Assembly (NCBI RefSeq): GCF_019399895.1
Contig: NC_091884.1
Span: 3,270,400-3,334,399 of the forward strand
Reading direction: 5' to 3'
Length of the DNA: 64,000 nucleotides
From: Cardiocondyla obscurior
Lineage: Eukaryota > Arthropoda > Insecta > Hymenoptera > Formicidae
Below are positions 34,792-47,425 of the stretch, one piece after another. The notes beneath the pieces are model-generated. The model saw nothing but the letters and a program-made list of their open reading frames with translations. It did no database searches and was not told the origin of the DNA. How positions within the stretch are numbered: the stretch's first letter is position 1; each line of letters opens with the position of its first letter. Made by a program: the position numbers and the translations under genes.

Positions 34792-36285
34792 GATTGCCCG
34801 AAACGTTCGGAAGCAGCCCGAGCAGTAGCAACACAGGGCTCGCGGACTTTGTTGTCCGAACCGCTCGAAAGTAGCTACGAGCCGAAAGCAACACGAGGCT
34901 CGCGTACTTTGCCGATCGGACCGCGCGGAAGTAACTCCGAGCCGAAAGCAACACGAGGCTCGCGTACTTTGCCGATCGGACCGCGCGGAAGTAACTCCGA
35001 GCCGAAAGCAACACGAGGCTCGCGTACTTTGCCGATCGACCCGCGCGGAAGTAACTCCGAGCCGAAAGCAACACGAGGCTCGCGTACTTTGTCGCTAGGA
35101 CCGCGCGAAAGTAACTCCGAGCCGAAAGCAACACGAGGCTCGCGTACTTTGCCGCTCGGACCGCGCGGAAGTAACTCCGAGCCGAAAGCAACACGAGGCT
35201 CGCGTACTTTGCCGATCGGACCGCGCGGAAGTAACTCCGAGCCGAAAGCAACACGAGGCTCGCGTACTTTGCCGATCGGACCGCGCGGAAGTAACTCCGA
35301 GCCGAAAGCAACACGAGGCTCGCGTACTTTGCCGGTCGGACCGCGCGGAAGTAACTCCGAGCCGAAAGCAACACGAGGCTCGCGTACTTTGCCGCTAGGA
35401 CCGCGCGGAAGTAACTCCGAGCCGAAAGCAACACGAGGCTCGCGTACTTTGCCGATCGGACCGCGCGGAAGTAACTCCGAGCCGAAAGCAACACGAGGCT
35501 CGCGTACTTTGCCGCTAGGACCGCGCGGAAGTAACTCCGAGCCGAAAGCAACACGAGGCTCGCGTACTTTGCCGCTCGGACCGCGCGGAAGTAACTCCGA
35601 GCCGAAAGCAACACGAGGCTCGCGTACTTTGCCGCTAGGACCGCGCGGAAGTAACTCCGAGCCGAAAGCAACACGAGGCTCGCGTACTTTGCCGATCGGA
35701 CCGCGCGGAAGTAACTCCGAGCCGAAAGCAACACGAGGCTCGCGTACTTTGCCGATCGGACCGCGCGGAAGTAACTCCGAGCCGAAAGCAACACGAGGCT
35801 CGCGTACTTTGCCGCTAGGACCGCGCGGAAGTAACTCCGAGCCGAAAGCAACACGAGGCTCGCGTACTTTGCCGATCGGACCGCGCGGAAGTAACTCCGA
35901 GCCGAAAGCAACACGAGGCTCGCGTACTTTGCCGCTAGGACCGCGCGGAAGTAACCCCGAGCCGAAAGCAACACGAGGCTCGCGTACTTTGCCGATCGGA
36001 CCGCGCGGAAGTAACTCCGAGCCGAAAGCAACACGAGGCTCGCGTACTTTGCCGATCGGACCGCGCGGAAGTAACTCCGAGCCGAAAGCAACACGAGGCT
36101 CGCGTACTTTGCCGATCGGACCGCGCGGAAGTAACCCCGAGCCGAAAGCAACACGAGGCTCGCGTACTTTGTCGCTAGGACCGCGCGGAAGTAACTCCGA
36201 GCCGAAAGCAACACGAGGCTCGCGTACTTTGACGGTCGGACCGCTCGGAAGTAACTACGTGCAGAAAGCAACACAAAACTCGTAA
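34792..36285 (+). repeat. Unit 60 (23 monomers)
   Basis: The E4 start is damaged ('aaaaagattgcccg', lacking 'ttg') and E5 lacks one C ('gcagcccgagc' near 34,815). A 'gtcgctagg' monomer, normally penultimate, lies near 35,093 in the interior, which suggests that an older unit end was fused into the run. Type A and 'gctagg' monomers alternate irregularly over 35.1-36.0 kb. Confidence 0.88.
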
Positions 36286-36600
36286 ACTTAGCCGCTCGTC
36301 GGCCGAAATTACGAAGAGCTCAAGAAAATAACACGAGATTTAAGAACATAGCCGATCGCCAGCAGAGAGCTCGAAAAACAGCACAAAACGCGAAAATTTA
36401 ACTTTTACGAGAAAATAGCTAAGATAGCTTAAAAAACAATACGGAGAACAAAAAGTTGATTGCCCGAAACGTTCGGAAGCAGCTTCGAGCAGTAGCAACA
36501 CAGGGCTCGCGGACTTTGTTGTCCGAACCGCTCGAAAGTAGCTACGAGCCGAAAGCAACACGAGGCTCGCGTACTTTGCCGATCGGACCGCGCGGAAGTA

Positions 36601-36660
36601 ACTCCGAGCCGAAAGCAACACGAGGCTCGCGTACTTTGCCGATCGGACCGCGCGGAAGTA
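36601..36660 (+). repeat. Exemplar type A monomer (canonical, 60 bp)
   Basis: This copy matches the commonest monomer form exactly. It carries two perfect 8-bp palindromes one base apart: CCGATCGG at monomer positions 39-46 and CCGCGCGG at 48-55. A outnumbers T about 15 to 8 on this strand. Translated, five of the six frames have no stop, and only the frame ending in 'taa' across the monomer junction is closed. Confidence 0.95.
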
Positions 36661-36720
36661 ACTCCGAGCCGAAAGCAACACGAGGCTCGCGTACTTTGCC
36701 GCTAGGACCGCGCGGAAGTA
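36661..36720 (+). repeat. Exemplar 'gctagg' monomer (right-domain variant)
   Basis: Identical to type A except for 'gccgctagg' at positions 38-46, which breaks the CCGATCGG palindrome. In many right-domain units this form is followed by 'cgcggaaata' or preceded by linked changes such as 'ggactg'. A sister form with 'gtcgctagg' sits just before the terminal monomer of every right-domain unit. Confidence 0.9.
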
Positions 36721-38825
36721 ACTCCGAGCCGAAAGCAACACGAGGCTCGCGTACTTTGCCGCTAGGACCGCGCGGAAGTAACTCCGAAAGCAACACGAGG
36801 CTCGCGTACTTTGCCGATCGGACCGCGCGGAAGTAACTCCGAGCCGAAAGCAACACGAGGCTCGCGTACTTTGCCGATCGGACCGCGCGGAAGTAACTCC
36901 GAGCCGAAAGCAACACGAGGCTCGCGTACTTTGCCGATCGGACCGCGCGGAAGTAACTCCGAGCCGAAAGCAACACGAGGCTCGCGTACTTTGCCGCTAG
37001 GACCGCGCGGAAATAACTCCGAGCCAAAAGCAACACGAGGCTCGCGTACTTTGACGATCGGACCGCGCGGAAGTAACTCCGAGCCGAAAGCAACACGAGG
37101 CTCGCGTACTTTGCCGCTAGGACCGCGCGGAAATAACTCCGAGCCGAAAGCAACACGAGGCTCGCGTACTTTGCCGATCGGACCGCGCGGAAGTAACTCC
37201 GAGCCGAAAGCAACACGAGGCTCGCGTACTTTGCCGATCGGACCGCGCGGAAGTAACTCCGAGCCGAAAGCAACACGAGGCTCGCGTACTTTGCCGATCG
37301 GACCGCGCGGAAGTAACTCCGAGCCGAAAGCAACACGAGGCTCGCGTACTTTGTCGCTAGGACCGCGCGGAAGTAACTCCGAGCCGAAAGCAACACGAGG
37401 CTCGCGTACTTTGACGGTCGGACCGCTCGGAAGTAACTACGTGCAGAAAGCAACACAAAACTCGTAAACTTAGCCGCTCGTCGGCCGAAATTACGAAGAG
37501 CTCAAAAAAATAACACGAGATTTAAGAACATAGACGATCGCCAGCAGAGAGCTTGAAAAACAGCACAAAACGCGAAAATTTAACTTTTACGAGAAAATAG
37601 CTAAGATAGCTTAAAAAACAATACGGAGAACAAAAAGTTGATTGCCCGAAACGTTCGGAAGCAGCCCCGAGCAGTAGCAACACAGGGCTCGCGGACTTTG
37701 TTGTCCGAACCGCTCGAAAGTAGCTACGAGCCGAAAGCAACACGAGGCTCGCGTACTTTGCCGATCGGACCGCGCGGAAGTAACTCCGAGCCGAAAGCAA
37801 CACGAGGCTCGCGTACTTTGCCGATCGAACCGCGCGGAAGTAACTCCGAGCCGAAAGCAACACGAGGCTCGCGTACTTTGCCGCTCGGACCGCGCGGAAG
37901 TAACTCCGAGCCGAAAGCAACACGAGGCTCGCGTACTTTGCCGCTAGGACCGCGCGGAAGTAACTCCGAGCCGAAAGCAACACGAGGCTCGCGTACTTTG
38001 CCGATCGGACCGCGCGGAAGTAACTCCGAGCCGAAAGCAACACGAGGCTCGCGTACTTTGCCGATCGGACCGCGCGGAAGTAACTCCGAGCCGAAAGCAA
38101 CACGAGGCTCGCGTACTTTGCCGATCGGACCGCGCGGAAGTAACTCCGAGCCGAAAGCAACACGAGGCTCGCGTACTTTGCCGCTAGGACCGCGCGGAAA
38201 TAACTCCGAGCCGAAAGCAACACGAGGCTCGCGTACTTTGCCGCTCGGACCGCGCGGAAGTAACTCCGAGCCGAAAGCAACACGAGGCTCGCGTACTTTG
38301 CCGCTAGGACCGCGCGGAAGTAACTCCGAGCCGAAAGCAACACGAGGCTCGCGTACTTTGCCGATCGGACCGCGCGGAAGTAACTCCGAGCCGAAAGCAA
38401 CACGAGGCTCGCGTACTTTGCCGATCGGACCGCGCGGAAGTAACTCCGAGCCGAAAGCAACACGAGGCTCGCGTACTTTGCCGATCGGACCGCGCGGAAG
38501 TAACTCCGAGCCGAAAGCAACACGAGGCTCGCGTACTTTGTCGCTAGGACCGCGCGGAAGTAACTCCGAGCCGAAAGCAACACGAGGCTCGCGTACTTTG
38601 ACGGTCGGACCGCTCGGAAGTAACTACGTGCAGAAAGCAACACAAAACTCGTAAACTTAGCCGCTCGTCGGCCGAAATTACGAAGAGCTCAAGAAAATAA
38701 CACGAGATTTAAGAACATAGCCGATCGCCAGCAGAGAGCTCGAAAAAACAGCACAAAACGCGAAAATTTAACTTTTACGAGAAAATAGCTAAGATAGCTT
38801 AAAAAACAATACGGAGAACAAAAAG

Positions 38826-39649
38826 TTGATTGCCCGAAACGTTCGGAAGCAGCCCCGAGCAGTAGCAACACAGGGCTCGCGGACTTTGTTGTCCGAACCG
38901 CTCGAAAGTAGCTACGAGCCGAAAGCAACACGAGGCTCGCGTACTTTGCCGATCGGACCGCGCGGAAGTAACTCCGAGCCGAAAGCAACACGAGGCTCGC
39001 GTACTTTGCCGATCGAACCGCGCGGAAGTAACTCCGAGCCGAAAGCAACACGAGGCTCGCGTACTTTGTCGCTAGGACCGCGCGGAAGTAACTCCGAGCC
39101 GAAAGCAACACGAGGCTCGCGTACTTTGACGGTCGGACCGCTCGGAAGTAACTACGTGCAGAAAGCAACACAAAACTCGTAAACTTAGCCGCTCGTCGGC
39201 CGAAATTACGAAGAGCTCAAGAAAATAACACGAGATTTAAGAACATAGCCGATCGCCAGCAGAGAGCTCGAAAAAACAGCACAAAACGCGAAAATTTAAC
39301 TTTTACGAGAAAATAGCTAAGATAGCTTAAAAAACATTACGGAGAACAAAAGTTGATTGCCCGAAACGTTCGGAAGCAGCTCCGAGCAGTAGCAACACAG
39401 GGCTCGCGGACTTTGTTGTCCGAACCGCTCGAAAGTAGCTACGAGCCGAAAGCAACACGAGGCTCGCGTACTTTGCCGATCGGACCGCGCGGAAGTAACT
39501 CCGAGCCGAAAGCAACACGAGGCTCGCGTACTTTGTCGCTAGGACCGCGCGGAAGTAACTCCGAGCCGAAAGCAACACGAGGCTCGCGTACTTTGACGGT
39601 CGGACCGCTCGGAAGTAACTACGTGCAGAAAGCAACACAAAACTCATAA
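38826..39649 (+). repeat. Units 63-64, second 4+3 monomer pair
   Basis: Bodies are 38826-39182 and 39353-39649. Unit 64 has 'aactcataaac' for 'aactcgtaaac' in E1 near 39,645, 'acattacgg' in E4 and 'gcagctccgag' in E5. Confidence 0.9.
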
Positions 39650-39820
39650 ACTTAGCCGCTCGTCGGCCGAAATTACGAAGAGCTCAAGAAAATAACACGA
39701 GATTTAAGAACATAGCCGATCGCCAGCAGAGAGCTCGAAAAACAGCACAAAACGCGAAAATTTAACTTTTACGAGAAAATAGCTAAGATAGCTTAAAAAA
39801 ACAATACGGAGAACAAAAAG

Positions 39821-41253
39821 TTGATTGCCCGAAACGTTCGGAAGCAGCCCCGAGCAGTAGCAACACAGGGCTCGCGGACTTTGTTGTCCGAACCGCTCGA
39901 AAGTAGCTACGAGCCGAAAGCAACACGAGGCTCGCGTACTTTGCCGATCGGACCGCGCGGAAGTAACTCCGAGCCGAAAGCAACACGAGGCTCGCGTACT
40001 TTGCCGATCAGACCGCGCGGAAGTAACTCCGAGCCGAAAGCAACACGAGGCTCGCGTACTTTGTCGGTCGGACCGCGCGGAAGTAACTCCGAGCCGAAAG
40101 CAACACGAGGCTCGCGTACTTTGCCGCTCGGACCGCGCGGAAGTAACTCCGAGCCGAAAGCAACACGAGGCTCGCGTACTTTGCCGTCGGACCGCGCGGG
40201 TAACCCGAGCCGAAAGCAACACGAGGCTCGCGTACTTTGCCGCTAGGACCGCGCGGAAGTAACTCCGAGCCAAAAGCAACACGAGGCTCGCGTACTTTGA
40301 CGGTCGGACCGCGCGGAAGTAACTCCGAGCCGAAAGCAACACGAGGCTCGCGTACTTTGCCGCTAGGACCGCGCGGAAATAACTCCGAGCCGAAAGCAAC
40401 ACGAGGCTCGCGTACTTTGCCGATCGGACCGCGCGGAAGTAACTCCGAGCCGAAAGCAACACGAGGCTCGCGTACTTTGCCGATCGGACCGCGCGGAAGT
40501 AACTCCGAGCCGAAAGCAACACGAGGCTCGCGTACTTTGCCGATCGGACCGCGCGGAAGTAACCCCGAGCCGAAAGCAACACGAGGCTCGCGTACTTTGC
40601 CGATCGGACCGCGCGGAAGTAACTCCGAGCCGAAAGCAACACGAGGCTCGCGTACTTTGCCGCTAGGACCGCGCGGAAGTAACTCCGAGCCGAAAGCAAC
40701 ACGAGGCTCGCGTACTTTGCCGATCGGACCGCGCGGAAGTAACTCCGAGCCGAAAGCAACACGAGGCTCGCGTACTTTGCCGATCGGACCGCGCGGAAGT
40801 AACTCCGAGCCGAAAGCAACACGAGGCTCGCGTACTTTGCCGATCGGACCGCGCGGAAGTAACTCCGAGCCGAAAGCAACACGAGGCTCGCGTACTTTGC
40901 CGCTAGGACTGCGCGGAAATAACTCCGAGCCGAAAGCAACACGAGGCTCGCGTACTTTGCCGATCGGACCGCGCGGAAGTAACTCCGAGCCGAAAGCAAC
41001 ACGAGGCTCGCGTACTTTGCCGATCGGACCGCGCGGAAGTAACTCCGAGCCGAAAGCAACACGAGGCTCGCGTACTTTGCCGATCGGACCGCGCGGAAGT
41101 AACTCCGAGCCGAAAGCAACACGAGGCTCGCGTACTTTGTCGCTAGGACCGCGCGGAAGTAACTCCGAGCCGAAAGCAACACGAGGCTCGCGTACTTTGA
41201 CGGTCGGACCGCTCGGAAGTAACTACGTGCAGAAAGCAACACAAAACTCGTAA
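39821..41253 (+). repeat. Unit 65 (22 monomers, 4 bp lost)
   Basis: Two neighbouring damaged monomers account for the missing 4 bp: 'gccgtcgg' at 40,183 (1 bp) and 'gcgcgggtaacccgag' at 40,195-40,210 (3 bp). The second monomer has 'gatcagacc'. The last five monomers follow the standard end order, three type A, one 'gtcgctagg', then T. Confidence 0.88.
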
Positions 41254-41424
41254 ACTTAGCCGCTCGTCGGCCGAAATTACGAAGAGCTCAAGAAAATAAC
41301 ACGAGATTTAAGAACATAGCCGATCGCCAGCAGAGAGCTTGAAAAAACAGCACAAAACGCGAAAATTTAACTTTTACGAGAAAATAGCTAAGATAGCTTA
41401 AAAAACAATACGGAGAACAAAAAG

Positions 41425-43101
41425 TTGATTGCCCGAAACGTTCGGAAGCAGCCCCGAGCAGTAGCAACACAGGGCTCGCGGACTTTGTTGTCCGAACCGC
41501 TCGAAAGTAGCTACGAGCCGAAAGCAACACGAGGCTCGCGTACTTTGCCGATCGGACCGCGCGGAAGTAACTCCGAGCCGAAAGCAACACGAGGCTCGCG
41601 TACTTTGCCGATCGAACCGCGCGGAAGTAACTCCGAGCCGAAAGCAACACGAGGCTCGCGTACTTTGCCGATCGGACCGCGCGGAAGTAACTCCGAGCCG
41701 AAAGCAACACGAGGCTCGCGTACTTTGCCGCTAGGACCGCGCGGAAGTAACTCCGAGCCGAAAGCAACACGAGGCTCGCGTACTTTGCCGATCGGACCGC
41801 GCGGAAGTAACTCCGAGCCGAAAGCAACACGAGGCTCGCGTACTTTGCCGATCGGACCGCGCGGAAGTAACTCCGAGCCGAAAGCAACACGAGGCTCGCG
41901 TACTTTGCCGATCGGACCGCGCGGAAGTAACTCCGAGCCGAAAGCAACACGAGGCTCGCGTACTTTGCCGATCGGACCGCGCGGAAGTAACTCCGAGCCG
42001 AAAGCAACACGAGGCTCGCGTACTTTGCCGATCGGACCGCGCGGAAGTAACTCCGAGCCGAAAGCAACACGAGGCTCGCGTACTTTGTCGCTAGGACCGC
42101 GCGGAAGTAACTCCGAGCCGAAAGCAACACGAGGCTCGCGTACTTTGACGGTCGGACCGCTCGGAAGTAACTACGTGCAGAAAGCAACACGAGGCTCGCG
42201 TACTTTGCCGATCAGACCGCGCGGAAGTAACTCCGAGCCGAAAGCAACACGAGGCTCGCGTACTTTGCCGATCGGACCGCGCGGAAGTAACTCCGAGCCG
42301 AAAGCAACACGAGGCTCGCGTACTTTGCCGATCGAACCGCGCGGAAGTAACTCCGAGCCGAAAGCAACACGAGGCTCGCGTACTTTGCCGATCGGACCGC
42401 GCGGAAGTAACTCCGAGCCGAAAGCAACACGAGGCTCGCGTACTTTGCCGATCGGACCGCGCGGAAGTAACTCCGAGCCGAAAGCAACACGAGGCTCGCG
42501 TACTTTGCCGATCGGACCGCGCGGAAGTAACTCCGAGCCGAAAGCAACACGAGGCTCGCGTACTTTGCCGATCGGACCGCGCGGAAGTAACTCCGAGCCG
42601 AAAGCAACACGAGGCTCGCGTACTTTGCCGCTAGGACCGCGCGGAAGTAACTCCGAGCCGAAAGCAACACGAGGCTCGCGTACTTTGCCGATCGGACCGC
42701 GCGGAAGTAACTCCGAGCCGAAAGCAACACGAGGCTCGCGTACTTTGCCGATCGGACCGCGCGGAAGTAACTCCGAGCCGAAAGCAACACGAGGCTCGCG
42801 TACTTTGCCGATCGGACCGCGCGGAAGTAACTCCGAGCCGAAAGCAACACGAGGCTCGCGTACTTTGCCGATCGGACCGCGCGGAAGTAACTCCGAGCCG
42901 AAAGCAACACGAGGCTCGCGTACTTTGCCGCTCGGACCGCGCGGAAGTAACTCCGAGCCGAAAGCAACACGAGGCTCGCGTACTTTGTCGCTAGGACCGC
43001 GCGGAAGTAACTCCGAGCCGAAAGCAACACGAGGCTCGCGTACTTTGACGGTCGGACCGCTCGGAAGTAACTACGTGCAGAAAGCAACACAAAACTCGTA
43101 A
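41425..43101 (+). repeat. Unit 66 (26 monomers), fusion of an 11- and a 15-monomer unit
   Basis: At 42,061-42,180 the full unit end appears ('gtcgctagg', then T with 'ctcggaagta', then the E1 start 'actacgtgcag'). Instead of continuing into E1-E5 it runs from 'gaaagcaacac' straight into a canonical 'gaggctcgcg' at 42,190. A complete linker was lost by recombination between E1 and an ordinary monomer that share 'gaaagcaacac'. Confidence 0.9.
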
Positions 43102-43272
43102 ACTTAGCCGCTCGTCGGCCGAAATTACGAAGAGCTCAAGAAAATAACACGAAATTTAAGAACATAGCCGATCGCCAGCAGAGAGCTTGAAAAAACAGCA
43201 CAAAACGCGAAAATTTAACTTTTACGAGAAAATAGCTAAGATAGCTTAAAAAACAATACGGAGAACAAAAAG

Positions 43273-44098
43273 TTGATTGCCCGAAACGTTCGGAAGCAGC
43301 CCCGAGCAGTAGAAACACAGGGCTCGCGGACTTTGTTGTCCGAACCGCTCGAAAGTAGCTACGAGCCGAAAGCAACACGAGGCTCGCGTACTTTGCCGAT
43401 CGGACCGCGCGGAAGTAACTCCGAGCCGAAAGCAACACGAGGCTCGCGTACTTTGCCGATCGAACCGCGCGGAAGTAACTCCGAGCCGAAAGCAACACGA
43501 GGCTCGCGTACTTTGTCGCTAGGACCGCGCGGAAGTAACTCCAAGCCGAAAGCAACACGAGGCTCGCGTACTTTGACGGTCGAACCGCTCGGAAGTATCT
43601 ACGTGCAGAAAGCAACACAAAACTCGTAAACTTAGCCGCTCGTCGGCCGAAATTACGAAGAGCTCAAGAAAATAACACGAGATTTAAGAACATAGCCGAT
43701 CGCCAGCAGAGAGCTCGAAAAAACAGCACAAAACGCGAAAATTTAACTTTTACGAGAAAATAGCTAAGATAGCTTAAAAAAACATTACGGAGAACAAAAA
43801 GTTAATTGCCCGAAACGTTCAAAAGCAGCTTCGAGCAGTAGCAACACAGGGCTCTCGGACTTTGTTGTCCGAACCGCTCGAAAGTAGCTACGAGCCGAAA
43901 GCAACACGAGGCTCGCGTACTTTGCCGATCGGACCGCGCGGAAGTAACTCCGAGCCGAAAGCAACACGAGGCTCGCGTACTTTGTCGCTAGGACCGCGCG
44001 GAAGTAACTCCGAGCCGAAAGCAACACGAGGCTCGCGTACTTTGACGGTCGGACCGCTCGGAAGTAACTACGTGCAGAAAGCAACACAAAACTCGTAA
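43273..44098 (+). repeat. Units 67-68, third 4+3 monomer pair
   Basis: Bodies are 43273-43629 and 43802-44098. Shared with the pair at 60.0 kb are 'cacgaaatttaag' in the preceding linker, 'cagtagaaacacagg' in E5, 'gacggtcgaacc' in T, and 'cgttcaaaagcagcttcg' in unit 68. Unit 68 has 'gttaattgcccg' in E4. Confidence 0.9.
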
Positions 44099-44270
44099 AC
44101 TTAGCCGCTCGTCGGCCGAAATTACGAAGAGCTCAAGAAAATAACACGAGATTTAAGAACATAGCCGATCGCCAGCAGAGAGCTCGAAAAAACAGCACAA
44201 AACGCGAAAATTTAACTTTTACGAGAAAATAGCTAAGATAGCTTAAAAAAACAATACGGAGAACAAAAGG

Positions 44271-45587
44271 TTGATTGCCCGAAACGTTCGGAAGCAGCTT
44301 CGAGCAGTAGCAACACAGGGCTCGCGGACTTTGTTGTCCGAACCGCTCGAAAGTAGCTACGAGCCGAAAGCAACACGAGGCTCGCGTACTTTGCCGATCG
44401 GACCGCGCGGAAGTAACTCCGAGCCGAAAGCAACACGAGGCTCGCGTACTTTGCCGATCGGACCGCGCGGAAGTAACTCCGAGCCGAAAGCAACACGAGG
44501 CTCGCGTACTTTGCCGCTAGGACCGCGCGGAAGTAACTCCGAGCCGAAAGCAACACGAGGCTCGCGTACTTTGCCGATCGGACCGCGCGGAAGTAACTCC
44601 GAGCCGAAAGCAACACGAGGCTCGCGTACTTTGCCGATCGGACCGCGCAAAAGTAACTCCGAGCCGAAAGCAACACGAGGCTCGCGTACTTTGCCGATCG
44701 GACCGCGCGGAAGTAACTCCGAGCCGAAAGCAACACGAGGCTCGCGTACTTTGCCGCTAGGACCGCGCGGAAGTAACTCCGAGCCGAAAGCAACACGAGG
44801 CTCGCGTACTTTGACGGTCGGACCGCGCGGAAGTAACTCCGAGCCGAAAGCAACACGAGGCTCGCGTACTTTGACGGTCGGACCGCGCGGAAGTAACTCC
44901 GAGCCGAAAGCAACACGAGGCTCGCGTACTTTGCCGATCGGACCGCGCGGAAGTAACTCCGAGCCGAAAGCAACACGAGGCTCGCGTACTTTGCCGCTAG
45001 GACTGCGCGGAAATAACTCCGAGCCAAAAGCAACACGAAACTCGCGTACTTTGCCGCTAGGACTGCGCGGAAATAACTCCGAGCCAAAAGCAACACGAGG
45101 CTCGCGTACTTTGACGGTCGGACCGCTCGGAAGTAACTCCGAGCCGAAAGCAACACGAGGCTCGCGTACTTTGTCGGTCGGACCGCGCGGAAGTAACTCC
45201 GAGCCGAAAGCAACACGAGGCTCGCGTACTTTGCCGCTAGGACTGCGCGGAAATAACTCCGAGCCAAAAGCAACACGAGGCTCGCGTACTTTGCCGATCG
45301 GACCGCGCGGAAGTAACTCCGAGCCGAAAGCAACACGAGGCTCGCGTACTTTGCCGATCGGACCGCGCGGAAGTAACTCCGAGCCGAAAGCAACACGAGG
45401 CTCGCGTACTTTGCCGATCGGACCGCGCGGAAGTAACTCCGAGCCGAAAGCAACACGAGGCTCGCGTACTTTGTCGCTAGGACCGCGCGGAAGTAACTCC
45501 GAGCCGAAAGCAACACGAGGCTCGCGTACTTTGACGGTCGGACCGCTCGGAAGTAACTACGTGCAGAAAGCAACACAAAACTCGTAA
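44271..45587 (+). repeat. Unit 69 (20 monomers) with an internal T-like monomer
   Basis: Near 45,110-45,140 a T monomer ('gacggtcggaccgctcgg') is followed by an ordinary 'aactccgagccg' monomer, then by a 'gtcggtcgg' monomer and a 'gctaggactg' monomer. This four-monomer cassette recurs in unit 79 near 58,800-59,000. A 'gaccgcgcaaaag' variant lies at 44,641. Confidence 0.88.
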
Positions 45588-45757
45588 ACTTAGCCGCTCG
45601 TCGGCCGAAATTACGAAGAGCTCAAGAAAATAACACGAGATTTAAGAACATAGCCGATCGCCAGCAGAGAGCTCGAAAAAACAGCACAAAACGCGAAAAT
45701 TTAACTTTTACGAGAAAATAGCTAAGATAGCTTAAAAACATTACGGAGAACAAAAAG

Positions 45758-47254
45758 TTGATTGCCCGAAACGTTCGGAAGCAGCTTCGAGCAGTAGCAA
45801 CACAGGGCTCGCGGACTTTGTTGTCCGAACCGCTCGAAAGTAGCTACGAGCCGAAAGCAACACGAGGCTCGCGTACTTTGCCGATCGGACCGCGCGGAAG
45901 TAACTCCGAGCCGAAAGCAACACGAGGCTCGCGTACTTTGCCGATCAGACCGCGCGGAAGTAACTCCGAGCCGAAAGCAACACGAGGCTCGCGTACTTTG
46001 CCGATCGGACCGCGCGGAAGTAACTCCGAGCCGAAAGCAACACGAGGCTCGCGTACTTTGCCGATCGGACCGCGCGGAAGTAACTCCGAGCCGAAAGCAA
46101 CACGAGGCTCGCGTACTTTGCCGATCAGACCGCGCGGAAGTAACTCCGAGCCGAAAGCAACACGAGGCTCGCGTACTTTGCCGATCGGACCGCGCGGAAG
46201 TAACTCCGAGCCGAAAGCAACACGAGGCTCGCGTACTTTGCCGCTAGGACTGCGCGGAAATAACTCCGAGCCAAAAGCAACACGAGGCTCGCGTACTTTG
46301 CCGATCGGACCGCGCGGAAGTAACTCCGAGCCGAAAGCAACACGAGGCTCGCGTACTTTGCCGATCGGACCGCGCGGAAGTAACTCCGAGCCGAAAGCAA
46401 CACGAGGCTCGCGTACTTTGCCGATCGGACCGCGCGGAAGTAACTCCGAGCCGAAAGCAACACGAGGCTCGCGTACTTTGCCGCTAGGACCGCGCGGAAA
46501 TAACTCCGAGCCGAAAGCAACACGAAACTCGCGTACTTTGCCGGTCGGACCGCGCGGAAGTAACTCCGAGCCGAAAGCAACACGAGGCTCGCGTACTTTG
46601 CCGATCGGACCGCGCGGAAGTAACTCCGAGCCGAAAGCAACACGAGGCTCGCGTACTTTGCCGCTAGGACCGCGCGGAAATAACTCCGAGCCGAAAGCAA
46701 CACGAGGCTCGCGTACTTTGCCGCTAGGACCGCGCGGAAGTAACTCCGAGCCGAAAGCAACACGAGGCTCGCGTACTTTGACGGTCGGACCGCGCGGAAG
46801 TAACTCCGAGCCGAAAGCAACACGAGGCTCGCGTACTTTGCCGGTCGGACCGCGCGGAAGTAACTCCGAGCCGAAAGCAACACGAGGCTCGCGTACTTTG
46901 CCGCTAGGACCGCGCGGAAATAACTCCGAGCCGAAAGCAACACGAGGCTCGCGTACTTTGCCGATCGGACCGCGCGGAAGTAACTCCGAGCCGAAAGCAA
47001 CACGAGGCTCGCGTACTTTGCCGATCGGACCGCGCGGAAGTAACTCCGAGCCGAAAGCAACACGAGGCTCGCGTACTTTGCCGATCGGACCGCGCGGAAG
47101 TAACTCCGAGCCGAAAGCAACACGAGGCTCGCGTACTTTGTCGCTAGGACCGCGCGGAAGTAACTCCGAGCCGAAAGCAACACGAGGCTCGCGTACTTTG
47201 ACGGTCGGACCGCTCGGAAGTAACTACGTGCAGAAAGCAACACAAAACTCGTAA
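45758..47254 (+). repeat. Unit 70 (23 monomers)
   Basis: The second and fifth monomers both have 'gatcagacc' (near 45,945 and 46,125), so the first three monomers appear to have been duplicated as a 180-bp block. 'cgcggaaata' follows most of its 'gctagg' monomers. One monomer has 'cacgaaactcgcg' near 46,520. Confidence 0.88.
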
Positions 47255-47425
47255 ACTTAGCCGCTCGTCGGCCGAAATTACGAAGAGCTCAAGAAAATAA
47301 CACGAGATTTAAGAACATAGCCGATCGCCAGCAGAGAGCTCGAAAAAACAGCACAAAACGCGAAAATTTAACTTTTACGAGAAAATAGCTAAGATAGCTT
47401 AAAAAACAATACGGAGAACAAAAAG

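Larger units (their letters stand above)
36456..38654 (+). repeat. Units 61-62, adjacent near-identical 15-monomer units
   Basis: Bodies are 36456-37467 and 37638-38654, 1,182 bp apart. They share the same order of variable sites along most of their length, including 'cgcggaaata' monomers at equivalent places. Unit 61 lacks 5 bp ('actccgaaagc' at 36,781-36,791). They differ at the second monomer ('gatcgg' against 'gatcga'). Confidence 0.88.
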
